Assembly: GCA_963697965.1 (NCBI GenBank)
Contig: OY969108.1
Location: 868,001-932,000 of the forward strand
DNA from: JAPLJC01 sp963697965
GTDB lineage: Bacteria; Desulfobacterota; Desulfobaccia; Desulfobaccales; 0-14-0-80-60-11
DNA length: 64,000 nucleotides
Reading direction: 5' to 3'
Shown here: piece by piece, positions 17,563 to 27,019 of the stretch
How the letters are laid out: each line of letters starts with the position of its first letter
How positions within the stretch are numbered: position 1 is the first letter of the stretch
Translations under genes and position numbers: made by a program
Notes under the pieces: model-generated
Databases searched by the model: none
What the model saw: only the letters and a program-made list of their open reading frames with translations
What the model was told of the DNA's origin: nothing

Positions 17563-18555
17563 ATGGAATATACAAAGATTCCGGGGACCGATCTCCAGGT
17601 GTCCCGCATCTCCCTGGGAACCTGGGCCATCGGCGGCTGGATGTGGGGCGGCACCGATGAAGCCCAGGCCATCGAGACCATCCATACCGCCATCGATAAG
17701 GGTATCAACCTGATCGATACCGCGCCGGTGTATGGCTTCGGCCGCTCGGAGCAGATCCTCGGCAAGGCCCTGGCCTTGAAAAATTGCCGCAGGCAGGTCT
17801 GCATCTCTACCAAGACCGGCCTGGACTGGCGGGACGGCAAGGTCTTCCGCAACTGTGCGCCTGAGTTTATTCGCCGCAACGTGGCGGACTCCCTCAAAAA
17901 TTTGCAAACCGACTACCTGGACATTCTTTTCATCCACTGGCCCGACCCGCTGGAGCCTTTCGAGGAGACCGGCAGGCTGCTGGGACAATTCCTGAAAGAG
18001 GGGAAAATCCGGGCGGTGGGAGTGAGCAACTATTCCCCGGAGCAGATTCAGGACTTCCGGCGGGGCGGCCCGGTGCACCTGGTGCAGCCGCCGTATAATC
18101 TTTTCGAGCGGGCCATCGAGGCGGACCTCATGCCTTTCTGCCGCAAAAATAACATGGCGCTGATGGCCTACGGCGCCTTGTGCCGCGGCCTCCTGTCCGG
18201 CCACGTTACCCCCGGCCGGCAATATCAGGGGGATGACCTGCGCAAGAACGACCCGAAGTTCCAGCCGCCGCGGCTGGGGCAGTATCTGACGGCCGTGGAC
18301 CGGCTGGACCGGTTAGCCCGGGATCGTTATGACCGGCAGGTGCTCCACCTGGCGGTGCGTTGGGCCCTGGACCAGGGCGCCGACATCGCCTTGTGGGGGG
18401 GCCGGAAGCCGGAGCAACTGGATCCGGTGCCCGAGATTAGCGGCTGGAACCTGGATCAGGCCGCCCTGGACGCCATCGACCAGATACTGGCGCAAACCAT
18501 CAAAGATCCGGTGGGACCGGAGTTCATGGCGCCGCCAGCCCGAGAGAGGAAGTAG
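17563..18555 (+). CDS. Aldo/keto reductase inserted between nuoM and nuoN
   Basis: NAD(P)H-linked reductase of the AKR (TIM-barrel) superfamily. The catalytic tetrad is visible: Asp in NLIDTAPVYG, Tyr in the same motif, Lys in ISTKTG and His in LFIHWPDP. GVSNYSPEQI and the C-terminal LAVRWALDQG cofactor region are typical; 330 residues. ATG 17563 has a strong GGAGG site and lies 24 bases after nuoM in the same direction, so it is within the operon. The substrate is unknown. Its position suggests insertion into an ancestral M-N junction; there is no obvious link to complex I chemistry. Confidence 0.87.
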   Translation: MEYTKIPGTDLQVSRISLGTWAIGGWMWGGTDEAQAIETIHTAIDKGINLIDTAPVYGFGRSEQILGKALALKNCRRQVCISTKTGLDWRDGKVFRNCAPEFIRRNVADSLKNLQTDYLDILFIHWPDPLEPFEETGRLLGQFLKEGKIRAVGVSNYSPEQIQDFRRGGPVHLVQPPYNLFERAIEADLMPFCRKNNMALMAYGALCRGLLSGHVTPGRQYQGDDLRKNDPKFQPPRLGQYLTAVDRLDRLARDRYDRQVLHLAVRWALDQGADIALWGGRKPEQLDPVPEISGWNLDQAALDAIDQILAQTIKDPVGPEFMAPPARERK

Positions 18556-18641
18556 AACAGAGACGGGGGATGGGAGCCTGGCTTGGGTCTTCCGTTTCCG
18601 GTCGCAGGTCTTTGTCAGGTGAGAAGCAATGGTGACGAACC

Positions 18642-20087
18642 ATGCCCAGTGATTGGCCCGGCTTGATCCCGATTTTTATCTTGGCCGGGGGCGGCTCCCT
18701 GGTCTTCGGTGCCGGGGCCTTCTGGCGGCGCCTGCCCGGGGGGGTGCTCTTCGCCCTGGCCTTGATCAGCGCCGCGGCCGCCGGCGCTGCCGCCCTCTGG
18801 ATAACTCCGGCCAACCCCACCTTCGAAGGCATGTTGGACCTGGGGGGCTATGCCCGGTTTTTTACCTGCCTGTTCATGGTGATCACCATCCTGACCTGCC
18901 TCTTCCTGCGGCAATATGCCCGGGCCCGGGGCTTTGCCGGTGATGAGCTCTACGGCCTGATTCTCTTTGCCGCCATGGGGATGGTGCTGGTAGCCGGGGC
19001 CGTGAACTGGGTCATCTTCTTTCTGGGGTTTCAGCTCATTTCCCTGTCCCTGTACGTTCTGATCGCAGTGCGCAAGGGCGAGGCCGCCTCCAATGAGGCC
19101 GGCCTGAAGTATTTCATCATGAGCGCCGTGGCTTCGGCCTTCCTCACCTTCGGCATCGCCCTGCTCTATGCCATGAGCGGCACCCTCCAGGTGGCCGGCT
19201 CCCTGGCGGCCCTGGCCCAGCCCGGGGACCTGCCGGTGGTCCTCCTGGCGCTGGCCCTGATCCTGGTGGGGATTGGCTTCAAGATCTCCCTGACGCCCTT
19301 CCACCTCTGGACCCCGGACGTCTACCAGGGGGCGCCGGCGCCGGTGACCGCCTTTCTGTCCACCGGCACCAAGGTGGCCTTGTTCGCGGCGTTGCTGCGT
19401 TTTGCCTGGCTGGCGGCCCCGCCGCTTTGGGCCTACTGCCTGCCGGGGCTCTGGGTCCTGGCGGCGCTCACCATGACCGTGGGCAATGTCACCGCCCTCT
19501 ATCAAACGCAGATTAAACGCCTGCTGGCTTACTCCTCCATCGGCCAGATGGGCTATCTCACCATGGCCCTGGTGACGGTCAAAGAAGGCGGGCTGCCGGC
19601 CATGATGTTTTACCTGGTGGTCTATGCCCTCATGGACCTGGGGGCCTTCGGCCTCATCGGCAGCTTCTCTCCGGCTCAGGCCGACTCCGACCTCGACCGG
19701 TTGGAAGGCTATCAGGGTCTGGGTTATTCCCAGCCCTGGCGGGCGGGCATCCTGGCCGTTTGCCTCGTCTCCCTGGCGGGGCTGCCGCCCACCGCGGGTT
19801 TCATGGGGAAACTCGCCCTGTTCCGGGTGGTGCTTAACTCCGGCTACACAGTCCTGGCAGTTATCGGCATCCTGACTGCCATCGTCTCCCTCTATTACTA
19901 TTTTAAGGTGACGGTCTCGCTCTACATGCAGCCGGCCGCGTCCGAGGCGGCTATACCTAGATGCGATCTGGCGGTGGGCCTGGCCGGCGCCGTGATTCTC
20001 TTGCTGGTTCTCTGGCTGGGCCTGGCGCCGTCGGTCTTGTTCGACCTGGTGGCGCGGCTGGCGGCGGCCCTGGCTATTCCCTCCTAA
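18642..20087 (+). CDS. nuoN: NADH-quinone oxidoreductase subunit N
   Basis: Third antiporter-like subunit, end of the complex I set. Seen: SNEAGLKYFIMSAVASAFL, LTPFHLWTPDVYQGAPAPVTAFLSTGTKVA and IKRLLAYSSIGQMGYL, plus AGLPPTAGFMGK. Thirteen or fourteen membrane segments, 481 residues. ATG 18642 has no good ribosome site of its own; an overlapping 7-codon reading frame (18629-18652) with an AGGTGAGAA site precedes it and may couple translation. It is separated from nuoM by the aldo/keto reductase. Confidence 0.93.
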   Translation: MPSDWPGLIPIFILAGGGSLVFGAGAFWRRLPGGVLFALALISAAAAGAAALWITPANPTFEGMLDLGGYARFFTCLFMVITILTCLFLRQYARARGFAGDELYGLILFAAMGMVLVAGAVNWVIFFLGFQLISLSLYVLIAVRKGEAASNEAGLKYFIMSAVASAFLTFGIALLYAMSGTLQVAGSLAALAQPGDLPVVLLALALILVGIGFKISLTPFHLWTPDVYQGAPAPVTAFLSTGTKVALFAALLRFAWLAAPPLWAYCLPGLWVLAALTMTVGNVTALYQTQIKRLLAYSSIGQMGYLTMALVTVKEGGLPAMMFYLVVYALMDLGAFGLIGSFSPAQADSDLDRLEGYQGLGYSQPWRAGILAVCLVSLAGLPPTAGFMGKLALFRVVLNSGYTVLAVIGILTAIVSLYYYFKVTVSLYMQPAASEAAIPRCDLAVGLAGAVILLLVLWLGLAPSVLFDLVARLAAALAIPS

Positions 20088-20168
20088 AGCCCCGGAACCT
20101 CGACTTTTTCCTCCTCAAAAACTGGAAATCAGCCAATCCAAGACCTAACTTCTAAATAAACCCAGGAT

Positions 20169-21431
20169 TTGGCTGCGGGCTTGGGCCTGCGCCGTTGGGG
20201 CCAGCGTCTGCTTGCGCGGGCTTTAGCCTGCGGCTTAAGGAGTGCTGCCATCAAGACCATCCACCAGGAATTCCAGGTAAGTTTTCGCTACCCGGTACAT
20301 TTCACCAGTGGTCTGTTCGATCTGGGGAATCCCCTGTTCCACGAGGTCATTCGAGACGGCGGCGGCGAGCTGCCCAAAAAATTGCTGGCCGTGGTGGACC
20401 GCGGCCTTTACCATTATCATCCAGGCTTGCCGGCGGACCTGGAGGAGTATTGCCGTGCCCACGCCGAGGTCATTGCCCTGACGGGGGCCCCCCTGCTTTT
20501 GCCCGGCGGCGAGGCGGCGAAGAACGACCCCCTGCATGTCACTATCCTGCACCAGGCCATCCTGGCGGCGGGTTTATGCCGCCATTCCTACGTGGCGGCC
20601 ATAGGCGGCGGCGCCCTCATCGACACCGTGGGCCTGGCGGCGGCCACCGCCCACCGGGGGGTCCGGCTCATTCGGGTGCCCACCACCGTCCTGGCCCAGG
20701 CCGATGCGGCCATTGGGGTGAAAAACAGCGTCAACGCCATGGGCCAGAAAAACTTTCTGGGCGTCTTCACCCCTCCGGCGGCGGTGCTCAACGACTCCAG
20801 GTTCCTGACCACATTGTCCCAAAAAGACTGGATCGGCGGGGTGGCCGAAGCCGTCAAGGTGGCCCTCATCAAGGACGCGGCCTTCTTCGCCTTTCTGGAA
20901 AGGCAGGCCCGCGGCCTGGCCCGGCGGGACTTGCAGTCCATGCGGCAGGTCATTTACCGTTGCGCCGCCCTGCACCTGGATCACATCGCCTCCGGCGGCG
21001 ACCCCTTTGAACACGGAAGCTCCAGGCCCCTGGACTTCGGCCACTGGGCCGCACACCGCCTGGAGCTTTTAAGCGGCTTTGAGCTGGGGCACGGGGAGGC
21101 GGTGGCCATCGGCCTGGCCCTGGACACCACTTACTCCTATCTGGCCGGGCTCCTCGGGGAACGCCCCTGGCGGCGGGTCCTGAACTTATTAACCAGGCTG
21201 GGTTTTGCGCTGTACGTCCCCCAACTCGACAACGAGGAGGCCATCCTGCGGGGGCTGGAAGAGTTTAGGACCCACCTGGGAGGCCGCCTCACCATCCTCC
21301 TCCTCTCGGATATCGGCCGGGGGCTGGAGACCAACGAAATCGACCCCGGGACGCTCGGGGCCGCCCTAGAGGAGGTGCGGGGGTTCGCCCCTGCAGTTTG
21401 GCCGGCGGTCCAGCCGGCGTTGGCGAGCTAA
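20169..21431 (+). CDS. eboD: EboD-type 3-dehydroquinate synthase family protein
   Basis: A sugar-phosphate cyclase-family protein of the ebo (eustigmatophyte/bacterial operon) kind. The DHQ-synthase fold motifs are present: AIGGGALIDTVGLAAATAHRG, RVPTTVLAQADAAIGVKN, GGVAEAVKVALIKD, and two metal-site histidine regions (FGHWAAHRLE, LGHGEAVAIGLALD). The N-terminal VSFRYPVHFTSGLFDL is typical of EboD. The next gene is eboE, which supports the name. The start is unclear: the frame is open from TTG 20169, but 20170-20235 looks like tandem REP-type hairpins, and the only strong ribosome site (AAGGAG, 20237-20242) stands seven bases before an ATC at 20250. In Nostoc the ebo genes assist export of a secondary-metabolite precursor. 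Confidence 0.82.
   Translation: MAAGLGLRRWGQRLLARALACGLRSAAIKTIHQEFQVSFRYPVHFTSGLFDLGNPLFHEVIRDGGGELPKKLLAVVDRGLYHYHPGLPADLEEYCRAHAEVIALTGAPLLLPGGEAAKNDPLHVTILHQAILAAGLCRHSYVAAIGGGALIDTVGLAAATAHRGVRLIRVPTTVLAQADAAIGVKNSVNAMGQKNFLGVFTPPAAVLNDSRFLTTLSQKDWIGGVAEAVKVALIKDAAFFAFLERQARGLARRDLQSMRQVIYRCAALHLDHIASGGDPFEHGSSRPLDFGHWAAHRLELLSGFELGHGEAVAIGLALDTTYSYLAGLLGERPWRRVLNLLTRLGFALYVPQLDNEEAILRGLEEFRTHLGGRLTILLLSDIGRGLETNEIDPGTLGAALEEVRGFAPAVWPAVQPALAS
20175..20231. repeat. Tandem REP-like hairpins before eboD
   Basis: Two similar hairpins, GCGGGC-TTGG-GCCTGC (20175-20190) and GCGGGCT-TT-AGCCTGC (20216-20231), each with one G-T wobble. The spacing and matching arms resemble repetitive extragenic palindromes. 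They overlap the nominal 5' end of the eboD frame, which argues that this stretch is not coding. Confidence 0.5.
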
Positions 21432-21464
21432 GCCAGGCCGGGTTTCGCGAACGGAGAAAATTCC

Positions 21465-22760
21465 TTGCAGATCGGCCCAGACGGGTTATTCCACCTGACT
21501 TACTGCACCAAGGTCCACCCCGGCCGGGGCTGGCCGGAGCTGTTCGGCAATCTCCGTTCCCTGGTGCCGCGGCTCCGCGCCCGCCTCTCCCCGGAGCGGC
21601 CCTTCGGTCTGGGTCTGCGCCTCTCCGCCGGGGAGTCCCGGGAGCTCCTGGCCGGCGACGCCCTGGCCAGGTTTCGGGACTTCCTTGCCGCCCAGCAGCT
21701 CTACGTCTTTACCCTCAATGGTTTCCCTTACGGCGCTCTGGGATCTCGACCGGTTAAGGAAGGCATCTTTGCCCCGGACTGGCGCGCTGCCAGCCGCCTC
21801 CGCTATACCCTGCGCCTGGTAGATATCCTGGCCCGCCTGTTGCCGGTGGGAGGAGAGGGCGGCATTTCCACCGTGCCCCTGTCCTACAAAGCCTGGATCG
21901 CGCCAGGCAACGCCGCCGCCATGGCGGAAATCACCGACAATCTCGTGCGCTTGACCGCAAGGCTTATCCGCGTCGAAGAAGGGGAGGGCAAGCTTATCCA
22001 TTTGGACCTGGAGCCCGAGCCCGACGGCCTGCTGGAGCACACCCGGGAGGTGGTGGATTTTTTCCAGGCCTGGCTGCTGCCCCGGGGTGCCCCGCGGCTG
22101 GCCCGGGCCGCCGGTCTATCCCTGGACGAAGCCCGCCTCCGCCTGCTGAGGCACCTGCGGGTCTGCCTGGACACCTGCCATCTGGCGGTGTCCTATGAGG
22201 ACCCGGCCGCCGCCCTCAACTTGCTGGCCCAAACGGGCATCCGGGTGGGAAAGGTCCAAATCACCGCGGGGTTAGAAGTGAACCTGCCGGATAATGGGCG
22301 CCGGGCCCCTCTGGCTCAGCAACTGGAGCCCTTCTGCCAATCCCCTTACCTGCACCAGGTCAGGGCCCGGGGGAACCGTGGCCGCGTCCGGCGGTTTCCG
22401 GACCTGTGGCAGGCATTGGCCTTGATGGACCGTTGCCCCGGCGGCCAGTGGCGCATCCATTACCACCTGCCCCTGTTCGTGGAGAGCTTCGGGGCGCTGG
22501 CCTCCACCCGGGAGGAGACCAGGACCGTGCTCAATTTGCTTAAAGCGCACGTGTTCTGTCCGCACCTGGAGATCGAGACCTACACCTGGGAGTGGCTGCC
22601 CCCCGGCCTGAAACACGAGCTGCTGGAGTTCCTTACTGAGGAGTATAGATGGGTGCTGGCAGTGATGGCGGAAGGTTTGGAGATGGGCCAGGGCGAGACC
22701 GGGGCGGTTGACAAGGGTAAACCGCTCGAGAAAATCTGCCGGTTGCCTTCCCCTTGCTAG
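21465..22760 (+). CDS. eboE: EboE-type metabolite traffic protein (xylose-isomerase-like TIM barrel)
   Basis: Matches the EboE pattern: HLTYCTKVHPGRGWPELF at the N-terminus, GLGLRLS, LYVFTLNGFPYGAL, EGIFAPDWRAASRLRYT and ISTVPLSYKAW, then LDLEPEPDGLLE and LDTCHLAVSYED, which carry likely metal ligands of a sugar-isomerase-like barrel. 431 residues. The TTG start (21465) has GGAG at 21453-21456. It follows eboD by 33 bases and the two are surely co-transcribed. The usual partners eboA, eboB, eboC and eboF are not in this window. The reaction is unknown; the family is needed for trafficking of metabolites toward the periplasm in cyanobacteria. Confidence 0.83.
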   Translation: MQIGPDGLFHLTYCTKVHPGRGWPELFGNLRSLVPRLRARLSPERPFGLGLRLSAGESRELLAGDALARFRDFLAAQQLYVFTLNGFPYGALGSRPVKEGIFAPDWRAASRLRYTLRLVDILARLLPVGGEGGISTVPLSYKAWIAPGNAAAMAEITDNLVRLTARLIRVEEGEGKLIHLDLEPEPDGLLEHTREVVDFFQAWLLPRGAPRLARAAGLSLDEARLRLLRHLRVCLDTCHLAVSYEDPAAALNLLAQTGIRVGKVQITAGLEVNLPDNGRRAPLAQQLEPFCQSPYLHQVRARGNRGRVRRFPDLWQALALMDRCPGGQWRIHYHLPLFVESFGALASTREETRTVLNLLKAHVFCPHLEIETYTWEWLPPGLKHELLEFLTEEYRWVLAVMAEGLEMGQGETGAVDKGKPLEKICRLPSPC

Positions 22761-22820
22761 TGGAGTGTTTCAGAATTAGCATCAGATAATATCCGGACTG
22801 GAAGGCTGGATTTGGCATAT

Positions 22821-22944
22821 TAAGTCCCCCTTTGAAAAAGGGGGATTTAAGGGGATTTCAAGAGGTTATTCTAAATCCCCCCTGCCCCCTTTTCCAAAGG
22901 GGGGTTAAAAATCAGTCTTTTTATATGGATAATCAATTGCGGAA
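22821..22944. repeat. Dispersed ~125-bp repeat, copy 1
   Basis: Begins TAAGTCCCCCTTTG and ends GGATAATCAATTGCGGAA. The two ends hold complementary CCCCCTTT/AAAGGGGG blocks, so the unit can fold into a long imperfect hairpin. A second copy is at 62310-62438 with the same two ends and the same order of blocks. No transposase is encoded, so it is a MITE- or REP-like element. It lies between eboE and the small secreted protein; 22761-22820 and 22945-23028 hold nothing else recognisable. Confidence 0.75.
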
Positions 22945-23028
22945 CAGACCACTGTCTGAAAAAAGGGACTGCCAGGGGGTGCGGTTCCGGGAATGGGGCA
23001 ACCCCTGGCAACCAGATGTCCAGGCAGC

Positions 23029-23397
23029 TCATTTAAAGGATTCGATGGTGAGGAAGGTGTCTCCGCCGGTCAGGTACTTCTGCCCGGTAACGGTGATTTC
23101 TTCGCCGGCCTTGTTGATGACCCCGGCGGGAATCGGGGTGTCTTTTTTGTCAGGAAGCAGGATATAAATCTTGTCCGTCCCTTTTTCCAACAGCCCCACC
23201 GGGATCCCCTTTTGGGCGCAGGCTATGGCGCAGGCTTTATGGCCCAGGCCCCTTTCGCCCGCGGTGGTATAACAAAAGAGATCAATGACTTCACCGGTTA
23301 CGGTGACTTTCTCGGGGGCGGCCTTCTGGGCGCCGGCTACGGCTGCAAATCCGAAGGTCAGGGCTAAAGCCAGGCAAACCACAACTATCTTCCTCAT
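23029..23397 (-). CDS. Small secreted protein with conserved Cys/His cluster, unknown function
   Basis: 122 residues with a clear signal peptide (MRKIVVVCLALALTFGFAAVAGA, cleavage likely after AGA). The mature part opens VTVTGEVIDLFCYTT and continues GLGHKACAIACAQKGIPVGLL, giving a C-X14-C-X3-C pattern with a His three residues before the second Cys, then a beta-rich end (DKIYILLPDKK, GEEITVTGQKYL). The layout suggests a small OB-like fold that could bind a metal or heme, but I do not recognise a named family. ATG 23397 has GGAGG seven bases upstream; a TTG two codons earlier is less likely. It appears monocistronic. Confidence 0.7.
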   Translation of the reverse strand: MRKIVVVCLALALTFGFAAVAGAQKAAPEKVTVTGEVIDLFCYTTAGERGLGHKACAIACAQKGIPVGLLEKGTDKIYILLPDKKDTPIPAGVINKAGEEITVTGQKYLTGGDTFLTIESFK

Positions 23398-23604
23398 GAC
23401 CAACCTCCTGTCGGGTGGATTTGCTATTAAGATAAGTTGCGTTTACCAACATTTCTACTCCTCAGGGTTAATAATTTTCTTCTCCGGCCCGCGGCGCGGC
23501 GGCGAAAATTTTCCTTGTCATGCAGCCCGATAATGGCAAATACTTAACACGATACCAGGATCTCCTGTTAATTAAGCCGGGAATACCCGAAGGACCTCGA
23601 AATC

Positions 23605-24072
23605 ATGGCGCCAGTTTACGTGGCGGTAATCGGCGGGGGCCGTGTCAGCCCGGAGATAGCTGATCTGGCCCGGGAAGTGGGGCGGGAAGTGGCCCGCCGC
23701 GGCGCCGTGCTGATCTGCGGCGGTTTGGGGGGCGTGATGGCCGCGGCCGCCCAGGGGGCCGCGGAGGTCGGGGGAGTGAGCCTGGGCATCCTGCCGGATG
23801 CGGACCGCGACCGGGCCAACCCTTATCTCACCTATTCCCTGGCCACCAACCTGGGCCACGCCCGGAATATCCTCATCGCCCATAGCGCCGACGCCCTGAT
23901 CGCGGTAGACGGCGACTATGGCTCCATCTCAGAGGCGGCCATCGCCCTCAAATTGGGCAAACCGGTGGTGGCCCTAAAGGTCGAATGGGACCTCCACGGC
24001 CTGCTGCGGGCCGCCACCCCCCGGGAGGCCGTCGCCCTGGCCTTTGAGGCAGCCCTGGAAGGCGCCAACTGA
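23605..24072 (+). CDS. TIGR00725 family protein (LOG/SLOG-like Rossmann fold)
   Basis: A 155-residue nucleotide-binding-type protein. Seen: VAVIGGGRVSPE at the N-terminus, LICGGLGGVMAAAAQGA (the GGxGGxM turn), ARNILIAHSADALIAVDGDYGSISEAAIALKLGKPVVAL. This matches the TIGR00725 group, related to lysine-decarboxylase-like LOG proteins and molybdenum-cofactor carrier proteins. It lacks the PGGxGTxxE motif of true LOG cytokinin enzymes, having DGDYGSISE instead. Biological role not known. It ends 10 bases from the convergent acyltransferase gene. Confidence 0.82.
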   Translation: MAPVYVAVIGGGRVSPEIADLAREVGREVARRGAVLICGGLGGVMAAAAQGAAEVGGVSLGILPDADRDRANPYLTYSLATNLGHARNILIAHSADALIAVDGDYGSISEAAIALKLGKPVVALKVEWDLHGLLRAATPREAVALAFEAALEGAN

Positions 24073-24082
24073 GACCCCCTCC

Positions 24083-26777
24083 TTACCTTCTTAAAAACCG
24101 CGCCAATTGGTGGCCGTAGTATTCCCTGGCGTCTTCATCGGCGGGCCGGCTGAAGGTGGTGGCCCCTTTGCCTTCCGGGGAAGTTTTCAGGACGATGCCC
24201 TTTTCTCCGAAAAGCTTCAGGGCGTTTTGGAAAGTCGATTCGGACAAGGCTTCGGATCGCTCCACCTCGCCCAGCTTGTAGAGTTTATTGCCGATGGACT
24301 GAACGCGCTTGAGGAATTCCTTTTCGCTGCGGGGTTTCTTCTGCAGATATTTGAAGGAACGGAAGACGATCCAGTACGACTCGAGGTAGTTGTACAGCAG
24401 GTTGGCGAAGTAAACCAGTTCCTTGAGGCCGGAGGCCGACAGGGTGTAGGTGGCCGTCTCGGGGTCCAGGTTGATGACCACTCCTCGGGAACCGAGGTAG
24501 GCCAGGATCTCGTTCACCTGGGTCTCGGAATCGGCGTCCTCGAAGATAAAATCATTTTTGAAGAAGTCTTGGAGGAAATCGAAGTCGGCTACTATCTGCT
24601 TGAGGTCGAAATCGAAGCCCTGGCAGGCCAGGATGGCCAGGGAGACCAGAGAAGCGGGCAGGAAGAAATGGATGATGTTGTTCTTGTAGTATTCCAGCAG
24701 GGGCCGCTTGGACTCGTCGATACTGTACCCGCCCAGTCCCAGTTCGTCGGTGAGCCCTTCTTCCCTCTCGATGGGGGCGATAAGTTTGCGGGATTCGCAT
24801 AGGGCCAGGGTATCCTCCACCGCGGGAATGAGATTCTCCAGCGATTCGGCCTGGGTGACCCCCCGGGTTCGCAGGTAATCGTGGAGCACCTGGATGATTT
24901 GCAGCAATTCCCGGCGATAGACGCCTTTGCGCGGGTAGGTGAGCAGGGCGGCGCACACCAGGGAGAAGGGGGTGACCACGGAAATGGCGTTGATGGCCTG
25001 AATGATGTGATAGGCCAGGTTTTGCGCCTGGTTGCGCAGTTGGGTGCCTTCCGGGGTCTGCTTCGCAGCCCGGCTCTGGAATTCGCTTAAGGAGATGGGC
25101 TCGCTGAATTGGATGTAAGCCCGGCCGTACCGTCTCCACAAGAACTTTCTGGCCTTTACCAGTTGGCCCATGGATTCGGTTTCCTTGGCCCGCCCTTCCA
25201 ATTCCTTGAGGTAGGCCTTTTCTTCCGGCACCTGGTCATAGCCGATGAAGGTGGGAACAAAAAGGAGGTCGGTGGCGGCCTTCTCCTCGTATGTCCGCAG
25301 GATCATGTGCAAGAGGCCCAGTTTGGGCACCACCAGCTTGCCGGTGCGGCTCCGGCCTCCCTCGATGAAAAACTCCAGGTTGTAACCGCTGCGGATCATG
25401 GTCTTGATATAGGTGTAAAGCACCTCGGCATAGAGCTTTCCCCCCAGGAAGCGACGGCGGATGAAAAAGGCTCCGGAGCTCCGGAAGATAGGGCCCAGAG
25501 GCCAGAAGGACAGATTTTTGCCCGCGGCAATGCGGGGTGGGTGCATGTGGTGCTGGTAGATCAGATTATTGAGGATGAGATAGTCCAGATGGCTTTTGTG
25601 ACAGGGGACGAAAATGAGGCTGCCCCGCTGCCCGGCCTCTTTGACCCGCTCGAGGCCCTCGGTATCGAAGGCGATGCCGTCAAAGAGGTGTTTCGACAGC
25701 CAGGTGACCACCTGGATCATCCCGCTGACGCAAAACTGGTTCCAGTCCGCCGAGATCTCCCAAAAATAGTCCTGGGCGTCTTTCTTGATCTTATAGAGCC
25801 TCTTCTTTTCGGTCTCGGCCAGGTGCTCCATGAAGCTGGTAAGCCCAGGGTCAGTGAGGGTAAGTTCCATGACCTCTTCCCGGGATTTGATCACCGGCCC
25901 GGTGATCACCCGGCGTTTGTGGTCGATGCGCGAGATCAGCTCCCGGCGGATCTGTTGGGCCACCTCCCGCAGGCGGCCTTCATGGGGAGACGCTGCCAGG
26001 GCCTTTTGGAGATTGACCGGCTCGGCGACCTCCACTACGGCCCGCTTGGACTTGAGGAAGCAAAGCCCCAGTTTCCGCAACTTCCCGGGGTTTTCCACGT
26101 CGCCGAAGAATAGCTGCAGCAACCCCTTAAATTCCCGGGTTGGCGTCTTCTCGTAGATCACCATCTGGGGCACCAGAAAAATGGGAAAGTCGACCTGTTG
26201 CTGGAGTTCCAGGAGATGCCGGATGGGGTCTTCCCGGGGCTTGAGGAACCGCTGCCGAAAGCCCACCTGGTCAACCAGGAAGAGAAGGGAGCCGCGGCGC
26301 TCCTGAAGTATCTTTAAAAAATAGCCGTCCTGGAAGTGGTTGGGCCAGCCCCGGCGGCGGGAAAAATGATTGAGGGCGGTGGAGATGATCTGCACCAGAT
26401 GGAAGAGGGGCTGCCACATCCACAGGTTGAGATCGAAGGCCACCTCCGGGGCCACCACCCCCAGATTTTGGTAGCGGCGGTTAAAGAAGAGGAAATCGAG
26501 AATGGCTGCGATATTTCAAGGCATAAACCACCGCACCCTTCCGGGCCAGTTCCTGGAGACGCTCCAGATAGCGGGGGTTAACCTCTACCCGGGAGAAGTA
26601 GGGGTCCAGGGTATGACGCAATAAAAACCCCGGACGCTTGGGAATGTAGCCGGCGTAATGGTATTCCCCCCCCGCCAGCCAGGCGGCCAGCCGGGCCAGG
26701 GGGCGGCGCAGCCGGCTTCCGGATTTCTCCGGGCCGGTGGGGGCTTCGCTACCCGATGGGTTATTCTCCGTGACCAT
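24083..26777 (-). CDS. PlsB-like glycerol-3-phosphate acyltransferase (one apparent frameshift)
   Basis: Membrane-associated acyltransferase of the PlsB/GPAT type that puts the first acyl chain on glycerol-3-phosphate. The HX4D catalytic motif is PCHKSHLDYLIL, followed by RIAAGKNLSFWPLG, GAFFIRRRF, EGGRSRTGKL and FVPTFIGYD, the usual blocks I-IV. The N-terminal ~95 residues (through VVYALKYRSH) are in a different frame from the rest; deleting one base near 26498-26502 gives RSHLDFLFFNRRYQNLG and a continuous 897-residue protein from ATG 26777. The extra base sits in GAGAATGG on the plus strand, the same context as in the transketolase. All catalytic motifs are intact, so I treat it as a working gene with a likely sequence error. 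Confidence 0.83.
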
Positions 26778-27019
26778 GGTCAATCTTTTTCTCGAATACC
26801 TGATTAGCGTCTATATATCGGCAAGTCCCCGATCCTGTCAACCGAAATGGCTGCCGGGCCGGCGAACCGCTCAGGATAGGGCGGCCCTTTGCCGCCTTCC
26901 CGCGTTTCACCCGGATGCCGGAGGGATGGGGCCACGGCCGCAGCAGGAGCGATTCCCGGTTTGCCAGGGCTCCTGCCAGGGGCAGGTGGCGCCGGTTCAC
27001 GAGAGGCCCGGGAGCAGGC

